DNA of 53,695 nucleotides from Chromatiales bacterium (GTDB taxonomy: Bacteria > Pseudomonadota > Gammaproteobacteria > UBA6429 > Thiohalophilaceae): contig JALVOC010000007.1 in NCBI GenBank assembly GCA_027032075.1, forward strand, positions 1-53,695, read 5' to 3'. Positions 44,427-53,695 of this stretch are shown here, piece by piece. Below the pieces are notes generated by a model. The model made no database searches and was not told where the DNA came from. It saw only the letters and a program-made list of their open reading frames with translations. Within the stretch, counting starts at the first letter, position 1. Each line of letters starts with the position of its first letter. Position numbers and translations under genes: made by a program.

Positions 44427-45587
44427 ATGATGAGCGAATATCTTCCCGGATTGGCCGGGGTACCGGCAACCAAATCCAATATTTCTGATATTGATGGTGA
44501 AAAGGGCATATTGTCTTATCGCGGCTACCCGATTGAGGAACTGGCGGCACAAAGCACCTTTGAAGAGACTGCCCTGCTGTTGCTGGATGGACGGTTGCCA
44601 ACCAGGGATGAACTCAGGGAATTCACCAAGCAGCTGGTCGAGAACCGGCGGATCAAATTCCATACCCGCGGGATGATGAAGAATCTGCCACCCAGCGGCC
44701 ATCCGATGGAAATGTTGCAGACGGTGGTGGCCAGCCTTGGCATGTTTTATCCTGCCAGTGACTGCCTGACCGGCAGTGATGCCTGCGAAGATCTCAACTA
44801 TATTCACAATACCACGGTAAAAATACTTGCCCGTATCGGACCGATTGTGGCGATGTGGGAGCATATCCGGAATGGTTATGATCCGATTGAGCCCCGTGCC
44901 GATTTGTCCTATGCGGAAAACTTTCTCTATATGCTGACCGGCAAGGAGCCTGATCCGATGCTGGCGCGGATCATGGATGTCTGCCTGATCCTTCATGCGG
45001 AGCACACCATCAATGCCTCGACCTTTGCGGTGCTGGTAAATGCTTCCACCCTGGGAAATCCCTATGGTGTCATCTCTGCTGCAATCGGCGCGCTTTCCGG
45101 GCCCCTGCACGGTGGCGCCAACCAGAAGGTGTTGCAGATGCTCGAAGAGATCGGCTCGCCCGAAAAGGCCGAAGAGTATGTCGACGAGCGGCTGGCAAAC
45201 AAAAAGGTTATCTGGGGCATGGGTCACCGCGAATACAAAACCAAGGATCCGCGGGCCACGATCCTGCAAGGACTGATGGATAAATTCATCGAAGCCCGTG
45301 GCGGTGATGTCAATCCGTTATTCGAGATCGCCAAGGCGGTCGAGGCGGTGTGTGAGGATCGTCTGGCCAAGAAGGGTGTTTATGCCAATGTGGATTTTTA
45401 CTCCGGCCTGCTTTATTCGGAAATGGGCATTCCGGCTGATCAATTCACCACTATTTTTGCCATTGCCCGTTCTGCCGGCTGGTTGGCTCATTGGCGTGAA
45501 CAGTTGGCCGATAATCGTATTTTTCGACCCACCCAGGTCTATACGGGTGAACCGCCACGCAAATACGTCCCTATCGATAAGCGCTGA
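44427..45587 (+). CDS. gltA: Citrate synthase / 2-methylcitrate synthase family
   Basis: Condenses acetyl-CoA (or propionyl-CoA) with oxaloacetate. The 386-residue protein has the catalytic histidines in LHAEHTINAST and SGPLHGGANQK, and the aspartate in NVDFYSGLLY, with GMGHREYKTKDPRA. Its length matches the short, dimer-type citrate synthases and PrpC rather than the roughly 430-residue GltA of E. coli; no prp genes are near, so ordinary citrate synthase is likelier. AGGGAG precedes the ATG. It sits alone between erpA and anmK, next to a dispersed repeat. Confidence 0.93.
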   Translation: MMSEYLPGLAGVPATKSNISDIDGEKGILSYRGYPIEELAAQSTFEETALLLLDGRLPTRDELREFTKQLVENRRIKFHTRGMMKNLPPSGHPMEMLQTVVASLGMFYPASDCLTGSDACEDLNYIHNTTVKILARIGPIVAMWEHIRNGYDPIEPRADLSYAENFLYMLTGKEPDPMLARIMDVCLILHAEHTINASTFAVLVNASTLGNPYGVISAAIGALSGPLHGGANQKVLQMLEEIGSPEKAEEYVDERLANKKVIWGMGHREYKTKDPRATILQGLMDKFIEARGGDVNPLFEIAKAVEAVCEDRLAKKGVYANVDFYSGLLYSEMGIPADQFTTIFAIARSAGWLAHWREQLADNRIFRPTQVYTGEPPRKYVPIDKR

Positions 45588-45907
45588 ATACCTGTTTTGC
45601 GGAGCGGAAGCTGGCAGGGCATCCGCAACATGTGTTTAGCGCTTATCTGATTTATTTTCCTTTTTCGTTACCTTAGTCATACAAAACAGTTTTGCAGCCT
45701 GACTCCGGACCGCCTGTTTTCTTCTATCAGTTTGGGGAAGGGTTTTGTTCCTGCCAGGCTCAGGACAGGCCAAATGCTGGTGGAGTAATGAATGCGGTGT
45801 TTAAACGCATAGGGTGAAATCATTTCGCTGGTCGGTTAATTTCATCCTCGGGCTTCCCGGCGCAGAGGCAGAGCCAAAATGTCGTGATACCCCGATATGA
45901 TCGGGAA
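45588..45907. other. Intergenic stretch between convergent gltA and anmK
   Basis: About 320 bp. A short palindrome, CCCGATATGATCGGG (45892-45906), abuts the anmK stop and may serve in termination, but lacks a T run. No gene or clear gltA terminator was found. Confidence 0.4.
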
Positions 45908-47041
45908 TTACGAACTTCGGTTCAGTTTTGCCCCTTTGCCGGGGTAAATCCCCCCCAGCACCACAGCATGTTGCGCACCCGTGACTTGCGGAAGGTTTCC
46001 TCCCTGCTGATGCAATGTTTGCCTGGCCAGCCAGGCAAAGGCCATCGCTTCCACCCAGTCGGGATCGATCCCCACGGCGGATGTTGTTTCCACCTTGCGT
46101 TTTGGCATCAATGTTTGCAGGCGATGCAGCAACAGCCGGTTGTGTACGCCACCACCGCATACGAGTACCCGGGAGGTCTGCGCCGCGTATTGTTCCAGCG
46201 CATCGGCAATGCTGCGGGCGGTCAGCTCCAGCAGGGTTGCCTGCACATCCTCTGCCTGGTCTTTTATTGCACCACCCATGTTTTGCAGCCAATCAAGATT
46301 GAACAGATCCCGGCCGGTGCTTTTTGGAGGGGGGAGGTGAAAAAAGGGTTCGGCCAGCAGCCGCTCCAGCAGGGCCGGCTGCACCTTACCGCTGGCCGCC
46401 CAGTTACCCGCCTCATCGAAGGGCTGCTGCCGCTGCCGAAGGATCCAGGCATCCAGCAGTGCATTACCCGGTCCTGTGTCGAAGCCGCGTACCGGCTCAG
46501 CCGGATCGGCGGGAAGCAGTGTCAGGTTGGCGATCCCGCCGATATTCAGGATGGCACGCTCCTCCTCTGGCTGTTGAAACACGACCTGGTGAAATGCCGG
46601 CACCAGTGGTGCTCCCTGTCCCCCGGCGGCCATGTCACGCCGGCGCAAATCGGCAACGGTGGTGATACCGGTCCGTTCGGCGATGCGGTTGGGATCGCCG
46701 AGCTGCAGCGTGGTGGGGTGGCGGCTCTGCGGGTAATGGCGCACCGTCTGCCCATGGCTGCCGATGGCGTGAATATCGTCACTGTTCAGGCCGGCATGTT
46801 GCAGCAGGTGGATCACCGCCTCGGCAAGGTGCTCACCAAAGCGGGCATCGGCTTCACACATGCGCGCCAGTTCGTCCTCCCCGCGGCGGGTGAGGGAATC
46901 GAGCTCGGTTTTCAGATCGGCCGGAATGGGGTGGCAGTGGTGAGCGATTAAATGGGGTCTTTCCTGCCCGAAATCCACCACCACCGCATCAATGCCATCC
47001 AGGCTGGAGCCAGACATGAGACCGATGTACAGGTGGGACAT
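45908..47041 (-). CDS. anmK: Anhydro-N-acetylmuramic acid kinase
   Basis: Phosphorylates and opens 1,6-anhydroMurNAc in murein recycling, the same process as Mpl (27179). The 377-residue protein starts YIGLMSGSSLDGIDAVVVDF and has GSHGQTVRH, RAILNIGGIANLTLLP, GFDTGPGNALLDAWI and VCGGGVHNR. GGAG lies seven bases before the ATG. It follows the M23 peptidase gene by 27 bp, and both deal with peptidoglycan. Confidence 0.96.
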   Translation of the reverse strand: MSHLYIGLMSGSSLDGIDAVVVDFGQERPHLIAHHCHPIPADLKTELDSLTRRGEDELARMCEADARFGEHLAEAVIHLLQHAGLNSDDIHAIGSHGQTVRHYPQSRHPTTLQLGDPNRIAERTGITTVADLRRRDMAAGGQGAPLVPAFHQVVFQQPEEERAILNIGGIANLTLLPADPAEPVRGFDTGPGNALLDAWILRQRQQPFDEAGNWAASGKVQPALLERLLAEPFFHLPPPKSTGRDLFNLDWLQNMGGAIKDQAEDVQATLLELTARSIADALEQYAAQTSRVLVCGGGVHNRLLLHRLQTLMPKRKVETTSAVGIDPDWVEAMAFAWLARQTLHQQGGNLPQVTGAQHAVVLGGIYPGKGAKLNRSS

Positions 47042-47068
47042 AATGGCTCCATCGAGCGCTTTACGGTT

Positions 47069-48472
47069 TTAGAGATGGTTTGCCGCCACCTGCGTCGTAT
47101 TGTGCATATCCAGTTGGCTCAACAGACCTGTCGCCTTGAGCAGGAAATCCTGTTTGTAGGCTTTACGGATAGGCGCGGCGTCGGGCAATTTGATGGTCAG
47201 AGGATTCCGATGGGTACCGTTGACGCGGAATTCATAGTGGAGATGGGGTCCGGTGGCACGGCCGGAACGGCCGACATAACCGATGGTTTGCCCCTGTTTG
47301 ACCCGCGAACCCACACGCAGTCCCCGTTTGAAGCGGGACATGTGGGCGTACAGGGTGCTGTAGCGGCCGCCGTGCTGCAGGATAATTACCCGCCCGTAAC
47401 CACCCTTACGTCCGCGGAAAATGATTTTACCATCACCGGCTGCCTTGATGGGGGTGCCGCTTTTGGCGGCGTAGTCCACCCCTTTGTGCATGCGCATGGA
47501 ATTGAGTACCGGGTGGTGGCGTCGGCCAAAACGGGAGCTGATACGACGGAAATCAACCGGTGTGCGCAAAAAGGCCTTGCGCATCGAGTGGCCGTCAGGC
47601 GTGTAATAATCGCTGCGGCCGCTGGCATCCGTATAGCGCACTGCCTGGAAGGTGCGCCCCTGGGTGGTGAACTCGGCAGCCAGGATGGGGCCATCCATGA
47701 CTTTTTGCCCTTCCAGAAATTGTTCTTCATACAGCAGGGCAAAACGATCACCACGACGGATATCCAGGGCAAAATCGATGTCCCAGCCGAAAATGGCCGC
47801 CATGTCCATGATCAGATTGTCGGGCATGCCCGCTTGCTTGCCGGCCTCAAACAGTGAGGTGGTGATTTCACCCGAGGTGTAAGTGATGCGTTTTTCCAAG
47901 GTGTGCTGGATGGCGCGGGCCTCGAAGCGGCTGTCGCTCTGGCGCGTGAGGAGGAGGGATTCCAGACCGTTGATTTCGTATTCCATCGCCTGCAGTTGGC
48001 CATTTTCAGTGATCTGGAAACGGAAAACCTGCCCCGGCTGCAGGCGCCGGAGCGTGCGGGTGCTCTTCCCCAACCGCATGATACGCTGCAGATCCGTGGC
48101 CTGCAGACCTTCTCGTTTGAAGATGGCCGCCAGGTTGTCGCCGCGTTTGACCTCCACGGAGCGCCAGTGGGTCGAAGATGTTTCAGCGCTGGGCCCGGTT
48201 TTTTCTTCGGGGGAGGATTGTAGCAGGCTGGGGAAATGCAGGGGGATTGTAATTCTTTGATTTTTGGATGATTTTTTCTGGAGCAGGGAGGGATTTACCG
48301 CGCTGCGCGTCGCCTCCGCATCACCGGAAATAAACGTCAGAACCGTGCCAATGGCCAGAATTGCCGCCAGCAGCAGGATGGTGTGCAGACGCGTCCAGCG
48401 CCGCACCTTTTTGTTGCGCGGCGAGTCCAGCAGAGTCTTATAGTCTCTTGTTAGAAAAGAATTGTAATCCAC
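47069..48472 (-). CDS. M23 family murein endopeptidase (MepM-like)
   Basis: A 467-residue envelope protein. A membrane anchor (about 28-48) is followed by a LysM/OapA-like region (about 105-160, GDNLAAIFKREGLQATDLQR) and a LytM/M23 catalytic domain (about 310-430). Zinc ligands lie in HHPVLN, HKGVDYAAKSGTP and GPHLHYEFRVNG. It probably cuts peptide cross-links during wall growth. It is the first gene of the operon with anmK, divergent from tyrS. Confidence 0.94.
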   Translation of the reverse strand: MDYNSFLTRDYKTLLDSPRNKKVRRWTRLHTILLLAAILAIGTVLTFISGDAEATRSAVNPSLLQKKSSKNQRITIPLHFPSLLQSSPEEKTGPSAETSSTHWRSVEVKRGDNLAAIFKREGLQATDLQRIMRLGKSTRTLRRLQPGQVFRFQITENGQLQAMEYEINGLESLLLTRQSDSRFEARAIQHTLEKRITYTSGEITTSLFEAGKQAGMPDNLIMDMAAIFGWDIDFALDIRRGDRFALLYEEQFLEGQKVMDGPILAAEFTTQGRTFQAVRYTDASGRSDYYTPDGHSMRKAFLRTPVDFRRISSRFGRRHHPVLNSMRMHKGVDYAAKSGTPIKAAGDGKIIFRGRKGGYGRVIILQHGGRYSTLYAHMSRFKRGLRVGSRVKQGQTIGYVGRSGRATGPHLHYEFRVNGTHRNPLTIKLPDAAPIRKAYKQDFLLKATGLLSQLDMHNTTQVAANHL

Positions 48473-48682
48473 GGAATTTATTAGGTTTTTATATTTAATT
48501 CAAAGATAGCCTTATTCGTCCAACAGGTCAAATACAAGTATGGGTTTCTCGCCGGCCTCATTTTGCAACAATTATGATACTCTACGCCCTTTTTGCAGGC
48601 AGGGGGAAGCGATGGCGTCCCGGGCGTCCCGCGCGAGGCGGAATCGCCATGGCGATTGAGTCGTCAGCAGTTGGAGAAAGTC

Positions 48683-49882
48683 ATGAGCACGGTTACTGAG
48701 GCACTGGAACTGTTAAAACGGGGTACAGAGGAGATCCTGGTCGAGGCGGAGTTGCTCGATAAACTCAAGAGTGGCCGTCCGCTGCGCGTGAAAGCCGGTT
48801 TTGATCCCACTGCCCCTGATCTGCATCTTGGTCATACGGTGTTGATCAACAAGCTGCGCCAGTTCCAGGAACTGGGACACGAAGTATTGTTTCTGATTGG
48901 CGATTTTACCGGGATGATCGGCGACCCAACCGGCAAGAGTGCCACCCGGCCTCCGTTGACGCGCAGCGATGTGATTGAAAATGCGCGCACTTACGAGCAG
49001 CAGATTTTCAAGATACTGGAGCCGGAAAACACCCTGGTGATGTTCAATTCCAGCTGGATGAACGAGATGGATCCGGTGGAATTGATTCAGCTTGCTGCCA
49101 AATATACCGTGGCACGCATGCTGGAGCGTGATGATTTCAGTAAACGTTACAAAGCGGGGCAGCCGATTGCCATTCACGAGTTTCTTTATCCGTTGATCCA
49201 GGGGTATGACTCGGTTGCCCTGAAAGCGGACGTGGAGCTTGGTGGCACCGATCAGAAATTCAATCTTCTCGTGGGGCGCGAGTTACAGAAACACTATGGT
49301 CAGACCCCGCAGACTGTCATCACCCTGCCGATCCTGGAAGGGCTCGACGGTGTGCAGAAAATGTCGAAGTCGTTGAACAACTATATCGGCATCAATGAGG
49401 CCCCCGATGAGATGTTCGGCAAAATCATGTCCATATCGGATGATCTCATGTGGCGTTATTTCGAACTGCTGAGTTTTCGTCCCATGAGCGAGATTGAAAA
49501 ATTCAGGCAGGAAGTCGCCGAAGGGAAAAACCCGCGTGACATCAAGTTCCTGCTTGCCGAAGAAATCGTGACACGTTTTCACAGTCAGGCCGAAGCCAGT
49601 AACGCACGTGAGACGTTTATTGCACGTTTCCAGAAAGGGGCCATGCCGGAGGACATACCGGAAAAGAACCTGAGCGCGGCTGACGGCAAGTTGGCGATTG
49701 CCAATTTATTGAAAGAGGCGGGTTTGACCTCCAGTACGTCGGAAGCACTGCGCATGATCCGCCAGGGAGCGGTCAAGATTGACGGGGAAAAGGTGTCCGA
49801 TACCAAACTGGAAATCAAAAGCGGCACAACCCATGTATATCAGGTTGGCAAACGCCGTTTCAGTCGTGTGACCCTGAACTGA
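48683..49882 (+). CDS. tyrS: Tyrosyl-tRNA synthetase
   Basis: A 399-residue class Ic synthetase with the HIGH-type motif PDLHLGH near residue 47, [20 protein letters not shown], and KMSKS. The C-terminal S4 RNA-binding domain (about 335-399) includes [18 protein letters not shown]. The sequence belongs to the TyrZ-like subgroup found in many gammaproteobacteria. The ATG at 48683 has GGAG upstream; an in-frame upstream start lacks homology. The place just before the rrn operon matches Pseudomonas-type genomes, apart from the two signalling genes in between. Confidence 0.95.
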   Translation: MSTVTEALELLKRGTEEILVEAELLDKLKSGRPLRVKAGFDPTAPDLHLGHTVLINKLRQFQELGHEVLFLIGDFTGMIGDPTGKSATRPPLTRSDVIENARTYEQQIFKILEPENTLVMFNSSWMNEMDPVELIQLAAKYTVARMLERDDFSKRYKAGQPIAIHEFLYPLIQGYDSVALKADVELGGTDQKFNLLVGRELQKHYGQTPQTVITLPILEGLDGVQKMSKSLNNYIGINEAPDEMFGKIMSISDDLMWRYFELLSFRPMSEIEKFRQEVAEGKNPRDIKFLLAEEIVTRFHSQAEASNARETFIARFQKGAMPEDIPEKNLSAADGKLAIANLLKEAGLTSSTSEALRMIRQGAVKIDGEKVSDTKLEIKSGTTHVYQVGKRRFSRVTLN

Positions 49883-49921
49883 AAAATATTTCCCCTCTGC
49901 TCCAGATTATTTTTTCAATGT

Positions 49922-49945
49922 GACCGGTTAAAAACCGGTCTTGTT
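49922..49945 (+). terminator. Terminator after tyrS
   Basis: GACCGGTT/AACCGGTC (49922-49940) forms an 8-bp stem with a 3-nt loop, followed by TTGTT. The tail is short, so efficiency is uncertain. Confidence 0.65.
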
Positions 49946-50624
49946 CCGGATTCATTCGATACCTCGTGTTCCTGTAAACCACAAGGCTCAGCTGTTTGTG
50001 GCGTGACAGCTGTTGCCGGCACGGATGCAGTCGGTTTCCGCGGTTGTTTATTGTTTGTACCGCGCGGTATGTAATTTGGGTATTGCAGGATCAGGCTGGA
50101 AGTATGTTATCCGTTTTTGAAAATTAGTAAAAAAAATATTAGTATTTGATTCGTCAGGTATTCAGGACATTATCGTTTAAAGTCGATCTTAACTGGATGA
50201 GATCATAAGCTGTACAGCGGGAGTCTGGTGAAAACTGGTAGAACACGCTGAGAATATGATCGTTCTCTTCAATATGCATCATGGCACTTGTATATTTCGA
50301 TACTTGTATGTGCTGCTTTGCCGGCAACATGCCCTCACCGGTTATACCAATTCCATCGGATTCTAATGTTAATGCTTGAAGAAGTAATGTAATAAAGCAT
50401 TGTTACTGGAGTCGCCGAGTTTGTTGGACTAGTATTAGTGGGTGGTTACATCGTGCTCAATCAGGTAACAGGCAATGATGTGGCGTGCTCAAGTATTAAG
50501 GACAAGTAAGCGGGTAAAAGTCAAATATCTGCAATAAATACTCATATGGATTGTGGATCAACGTTATTTTTTTTACTAGGTATATATTGTGTGAGTATTT
50601 TGCCTTGAGCGAGTAGGCGTGGTT
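49946..50624. other. Long intergenic stretch before the receiver protein
   Basis: About 680 bp of lower-GC sequence. One frame at about 50403-50510 reads VTGVAEFVGLVLVGGYIVLN and ends IKDK before a stop. It looks protein-like but has no ATG start and is closed upstream by a stop, so it may be a gene remnant. No RNA family or repeat is recognised, and no histidine-kinase gene is here. Confidence 0.4.
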
Positions 50625-51068
50625 ATGAATAAAAAAATGATTTTGTTAGTTGAGGATAATGCCGACGATGAAGCCCTTGCTTTGCGCGCGTTGAAAAAAA
50701 ACAACCTTGCCAACGAGATTGTTGTTGTCAGGGATGGGGTGGAAGCACTTGATTTTCTGTTTTCTGAAGGAAAGTATGCCGGACGCAAGCCAACGGATCT
50801 TCCTGTTGTGATTTTGCTGGATCTCAAGTTACCGAAAATCGACGGTATGGAAGTTCTCAAACGAATCAAGTCAGATGATCGTACCCGGCGTTTGCCTGTG
50901 GTGATAATGACTTCCTCTTCTGAGGAGCAGGATATGGTTAACAGCTATAACCTGGGAGCAAACAGTTATATTCGCAAGCCTGTCGATTTCAATCAATTCA
51001 CCGAGGCGGTCGCACAACTTGGCTTGTACTGGCTGGTATTGAATGAGGTACCCCATGAGCGAAGCTGA
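50625..51068 (+). CDS. Single-domain response regulator (Rcp1-like)
   Basis: A 147-residue receiver domain without output. It has the acidic pocket VEDNADDEALAL, the phospho-acceptor D66 in ILLDLKLPKIDG, TSS near residue 98 and K in YIRKPVDF. The spacing and the DDE pair resemble Rcp1/CheY-like regulators that pair with phytochrome-type or hybrid kinases. No kinase gene lies nearby. It overlaps the following REC-GGDEF-EAL gene by 14 bp, so the two are coexpressed and probably share one phosphorelay. Confidence 0.93.
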   Translation: MNKKMILLVEDNADDEALALRALKKNNLANEIVVVRDGVEALDFLFSEGKYAGRKPTDLPVVILLDLKLPKIDGMEVLKRIKSDDRTRRLPVVIMTSSSEEQDMVNSYNLGANSYIRKPVDFNQFTEAVAQLGLYWLVLNEVPHERS

Positions 51069-52782
51069 GGCGAAAAATGTCAGTTTGCGTCTGTTACTCA
51101 TAGAAGATAATCCAGATGATGAAGCCCTGGTGCTGCGCGCTATCCGTAAAGGTGGTTTTAATATTGAACATGTGCGTGTGGACAATGAAAAAGATCTCAT
51201 TGCCGCACTGAAAAGTCATGATTGGGACATTGTTCTGTCTGATTTTCAAATGCCGGAGTTCAATGGTCTTGCCGCGCTGGAAGTCGTGCGTGAACGGAAC
51301 AAGGATATCCCTTTCATAATCGTTTCCGGCACAATCGGTGAGGATGTGGCCGTCGAGGCGATGCGCAAAGGTGCGCATGACTATTTGATGAAGGACAACC
51401 TTATCCGCCTGGTGCCGGCCATTCGTCGTGAACTGAATGATGCGGATGAGCGGGCCGCCTTGCGGGTGGCGCAGATGACATTACGCCACCAGGCATACCA
51501 CGATGTGTTGACCGGTTTGCCGAATCGCTGGCTTTTACATGACCGCATGAAACAGGCACTGGCCTATGTGCGTAATAAAAAAACCAGCCTCGCCGTCATG
51601 TTTCTGGATTTGGATCGCTTCAAGAATCTTAACGACACCCTGGGCCACAGTATCGGTGATCAACTGCTGCGTGCAGTAACCAAGCGCCTGCAGACCTGCA
51701 TATTCGAACGCGATACCCTGGCACGGCTGGGCGGGGATGATTTTATTATCCTGCTTACCGATCTGCCCGACAAACAGGCGATTGAGACCGCTGGTAATCG
51801 TCTATTGCAGGCCTTCCGGGAACCCTTTGTCCTTGACGGCAAGGAGATCTACATTGATGCCAGTATCGGTATCGCGCAGTATCCGGTAAATGGTGAGGAG
51901 GTTGATACCCTGATCAAAAATGCCGAGGCAGCCATGTATTACGCCAAGGATCAGGGGCGTAACAATTACCAGTTTTCCTCGGATGACATTCAGGCGGCCA
52001 CAGCGGATCGTTTTGTCATTGAAAATGAGCTGCGCCGGGCAATCCGTGAGTCTGAATTACGGGTGTTTTATCAACCGCAGTTCAATTTACAGGACGGAAA
52101 GATCACCGGTGTGGAGGCGCTGGTGCGTTGGCAGCACCCACGGCATGGCCTGATACTGCCTGATAAATTTATTTCCGTTGCCGAAGAAACGGGTTTGATC
52201 ATACCTTTGGGCGAATGGGTGCTGCGCCACGCGATAAAAGATCTGCAACGAATGAAATCGGAGGCGTGCCAGCCCAAACAACTGGCGATCAACCTCTCGG
52301 TGCGGCAGTTGTATCATACCGATACCATTGACATGTTGTCCGAGGTGCTTGCCGATACCGGCATTGGCCCGGATGTGCTGGAGCTGGAGATAACCGAAAG
52401 CGGCATCATGCAAAATCCGGAACGCGCAGTGATCAATCTCAAGGCGATCCAAAAAATGGGAATTGGCATTGCGATTGATGATTTTGGCACGGGTTATTCG
52501 TCCCTGGCCTACCTGAAACGCTTCCCCATCGATACCCTGAAGATCGATCGTTCCTTCGTGCGGGATATCCCGCTCGACAAGGATGATACCACCATTGTCA
52601 AAACCATCATCGCCATGGCGAACGCCCTCAACCTGCGGGTGATCGCGGAAGGGGTGGAAACCCAGGCCCAGTACAATTTCCTCTCCCAGTTGAAGTGTGA
52701 CAAAGGGCAGGGCTACCTGTTTGCCCGCCCCATGCCGTGTGAAGACATGATCCGATTTTTTCGCACCGGGCAGTGCGCCTGA
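51055..52782 (+). CDS. REC-GGDEF-EAL response regulator (cyclic-di-GMP)
   Basis: A 575-residue soluble protein. The receiver (about 10-130) has LIEDNPDDEALV and D63 in LSDFQMPEFNG. The GGDEF domain (about 150-310) has the variant GGDDF at 226-230, which can be active in other proteins. The EAL domain (about 325-570) is complete: VEALVRWQHP from residue 353, EITESGIM, DDFGTGYSSLAYLKRFP, IAEGVETQAQ. I expect phosphodiesterase activity, possibly with cyclase activity, controlled by phosphorylation. The ATG at 51055 has GAGG upstream and gives the overlap with the receiver gene. Confidence 0.94.
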   Translation: MSEAEAKNVSLRLLLIEDNPDDEALVLRAIRKGGFNIEHVRVDNEKDLIAALKSHDWDIVLSDFQMPEFNGLAALEVVRERNKDIPFIIVSGTIGEDVAVEAMRKGAHDYLMKDNLIRLVPAIRRELNDADERAALRVAQMTLRHQAYHDVLTGLPNRWLLHDRMKQALAYVRNKKTSLAVMFLDLDRFKNLNDTLGHSIGDQLLRAVTKRLQTCIFERDTLARLGGDDFIILLTDLPDKQAIETAGNRLLQAFREPFVLDGKEIYIDASIGIAQYPVNGEEVDTLIKNAEAAMYYAKDQGRNNYQFSSDDIQAATADRFVIENELRRAIRESELRVFYQPQFNLQDGKITGVEALVRWQHPRHGLILPDKFISVAEETGLIIPLGEWVLRHAIKDLQRMKSEACQPKQLAINLSVRQLYHTDTIDMLSEVLADTGIGPDVLELEITESGIMQNPERAVINLKAIQKMGIGIAIDDFGTGYSSLAYLKRFPIDTLKIDRSFVRDIPLDKDDTTIVKTIIAMANALNLRVIAEGVETQAQYNFLSQLKCDKGQGYLFARPMPCEDMIRFFRTGQCA

Positions 52783-52970
52783 AGACAGACTTTCCGCTTT
52801 TTCGCACTGTGCCTGCCCCTGGCGTAATCTGCGGGGCTGACCCCCAATAACCACATTATAAAAATGTGTATTGACCGATGGCAGGCCGCCTCAGGTTTCT
52901 TCCCGGCCCTTGAATCAGAAGGGAAAGGCCCCCAGGCAATCATTGTTGAAAGAAAATGTTACAAGGGGTG

Positions 52971-52998
52971 TTGACGTGCCGGAAAAGCTGCGTATAAT
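52971..52998 (+). promoter_or_regulatory. rRNA operon promoter (P1-like)
   Basis: TTGACG (52971-52976), a 16-bp spacer and a perfect TATAAT (52993-52998) are followed by the GC-rich discriminator GCGCGCC, as expected for a stringently controlled rrn promoter. An A-rich UP-like stretch (GAAAGAAAATGTT) lies just upstream. Confidence 0.9.
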
Positions 52999-53126
52999 GC
53001 GCGCCTCCTTGTGACGAACAGGGTGGTTTGAAAGCCCTCCGCGCAAGGTGTTCCGGCAAAAATAAGATTGACGGAACAAGCAGATAGGCGCATAATTCGC
53101 CGTCTGTGCTGGGCTCGCTCAGCATC

Positions 53127-53137
53127 GCTCTTTAACA
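53127..53137 (+). promoter_or_regulatory. rrn boxA antitermination site
   Basis: GCTCTTTAACA in the leader about 155 nt before 16S rRNA matches the NusB/NusE-binding boxA of gammaproteobacterial rrn operons. Confidence 0.88.
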
Positions 53138-53292
53138 ATTTGATCAGATAATTTGTGTGGGTGCTTGCGTCGAAGAACGCTCTGCCAAGAGATGTCGATG
53201 TAAGCAACCTAAGTTAAAACCTATTAGTAGTTTTGATAAGGGATTGCTCTTCATCGCAAAAGGTTTGGTTGCCCTAAGCAACCGAAATGATT

Positions 53293-53695
<403 letters not shown>

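Noticed and set aside
45884-47857. Two long plus-strand frames opposite anmK and the M23 peptidase gene
   Set aside because: They are antisense to well-supported genes and show no family motifs.

Overview
The window is chromosomal DNA of a gammaproteobacterium. The partial 16S rRNA gene at the right end, the order erpA ... anmK - M23 peptidase - tyrS - rrn, and the presence of mutH, a YqjG-type glutathionyl-hydroquinone reductase and HemJ all fit this. NnrS, a DsrE-like lipoprotein and many cyclic-di-GMP genes would suit a respiratory, possibly sulfur-oxidising member of the Chromatiales or relatives, but genus and metabolism cannot be fixed from this window. No phage, plasmid, insertion sequence with transposase, tRNA or CRISPR array was seen.

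Layout. 1-7.8 kb: a truncated DUF1631 gene preceded by a cyclic-di-GMP-I riboswitch (minus strand), nnrS, then an overlapping pair of a secreted binding protein and a CHASE-PAS-GGDEF-EAL protein, and a phosphopantetheinyl transferase. 8-19 kb: adenylate kinase, a DoxX/YqjG pair, several conserved unknowns, a methyltransferase, an FMN-binding glutamate-synthase-like protein, and a Sel1 - mutH - HDOD/GAF run. 19-24 kb: moaC diverging from moaDE, a phosphoesterase, inorganic pyrophosphatase, and a second adenylate kinase whose C terminus is 49 lysine-rich pentapeptides. 24-36 kb: rnd - clsB-like - small lipoprotein, mpl - ubiX, a LON-domain protein, a DedA-PAP2 fusion, hemL, thiD - thiE, and an HDOD protein. 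36-41 kb: a porin / FMN-binding / PepSY operon behind a Fur-box-like site, hemJ and a ClC antiporter. 41-50 kb: argC, a DUF6776-type protein, bactofilin, erpA, citrate synthase, anmK, an M23 peptidase and tyrS. 50-53.7 kb: a lone receiver protein overlapping a REC-GGDEF-EAL protein, then the rrn promoter, boxA and the start of 16S rRNA.

Themes. Cyclic-di-GMP signalling recurs: one riboswitch, two GGDEF-EAL proteins, and two HDOD proteins that often accompany such circuits. Six copies of a short non-coding palindromic repeat with ends resembling GGTATTCGGAAC sit between genes. They range from an intact 102-bp copy with perfect 23-bp terminal inverted repeats to a 259-bp long form. The most unusual items are the lysine-tailed second adenylate kinase, the riboswitch in front of the DUF1631 gene, the repeat family, and the iron-linked porin/flavoprotein operon.
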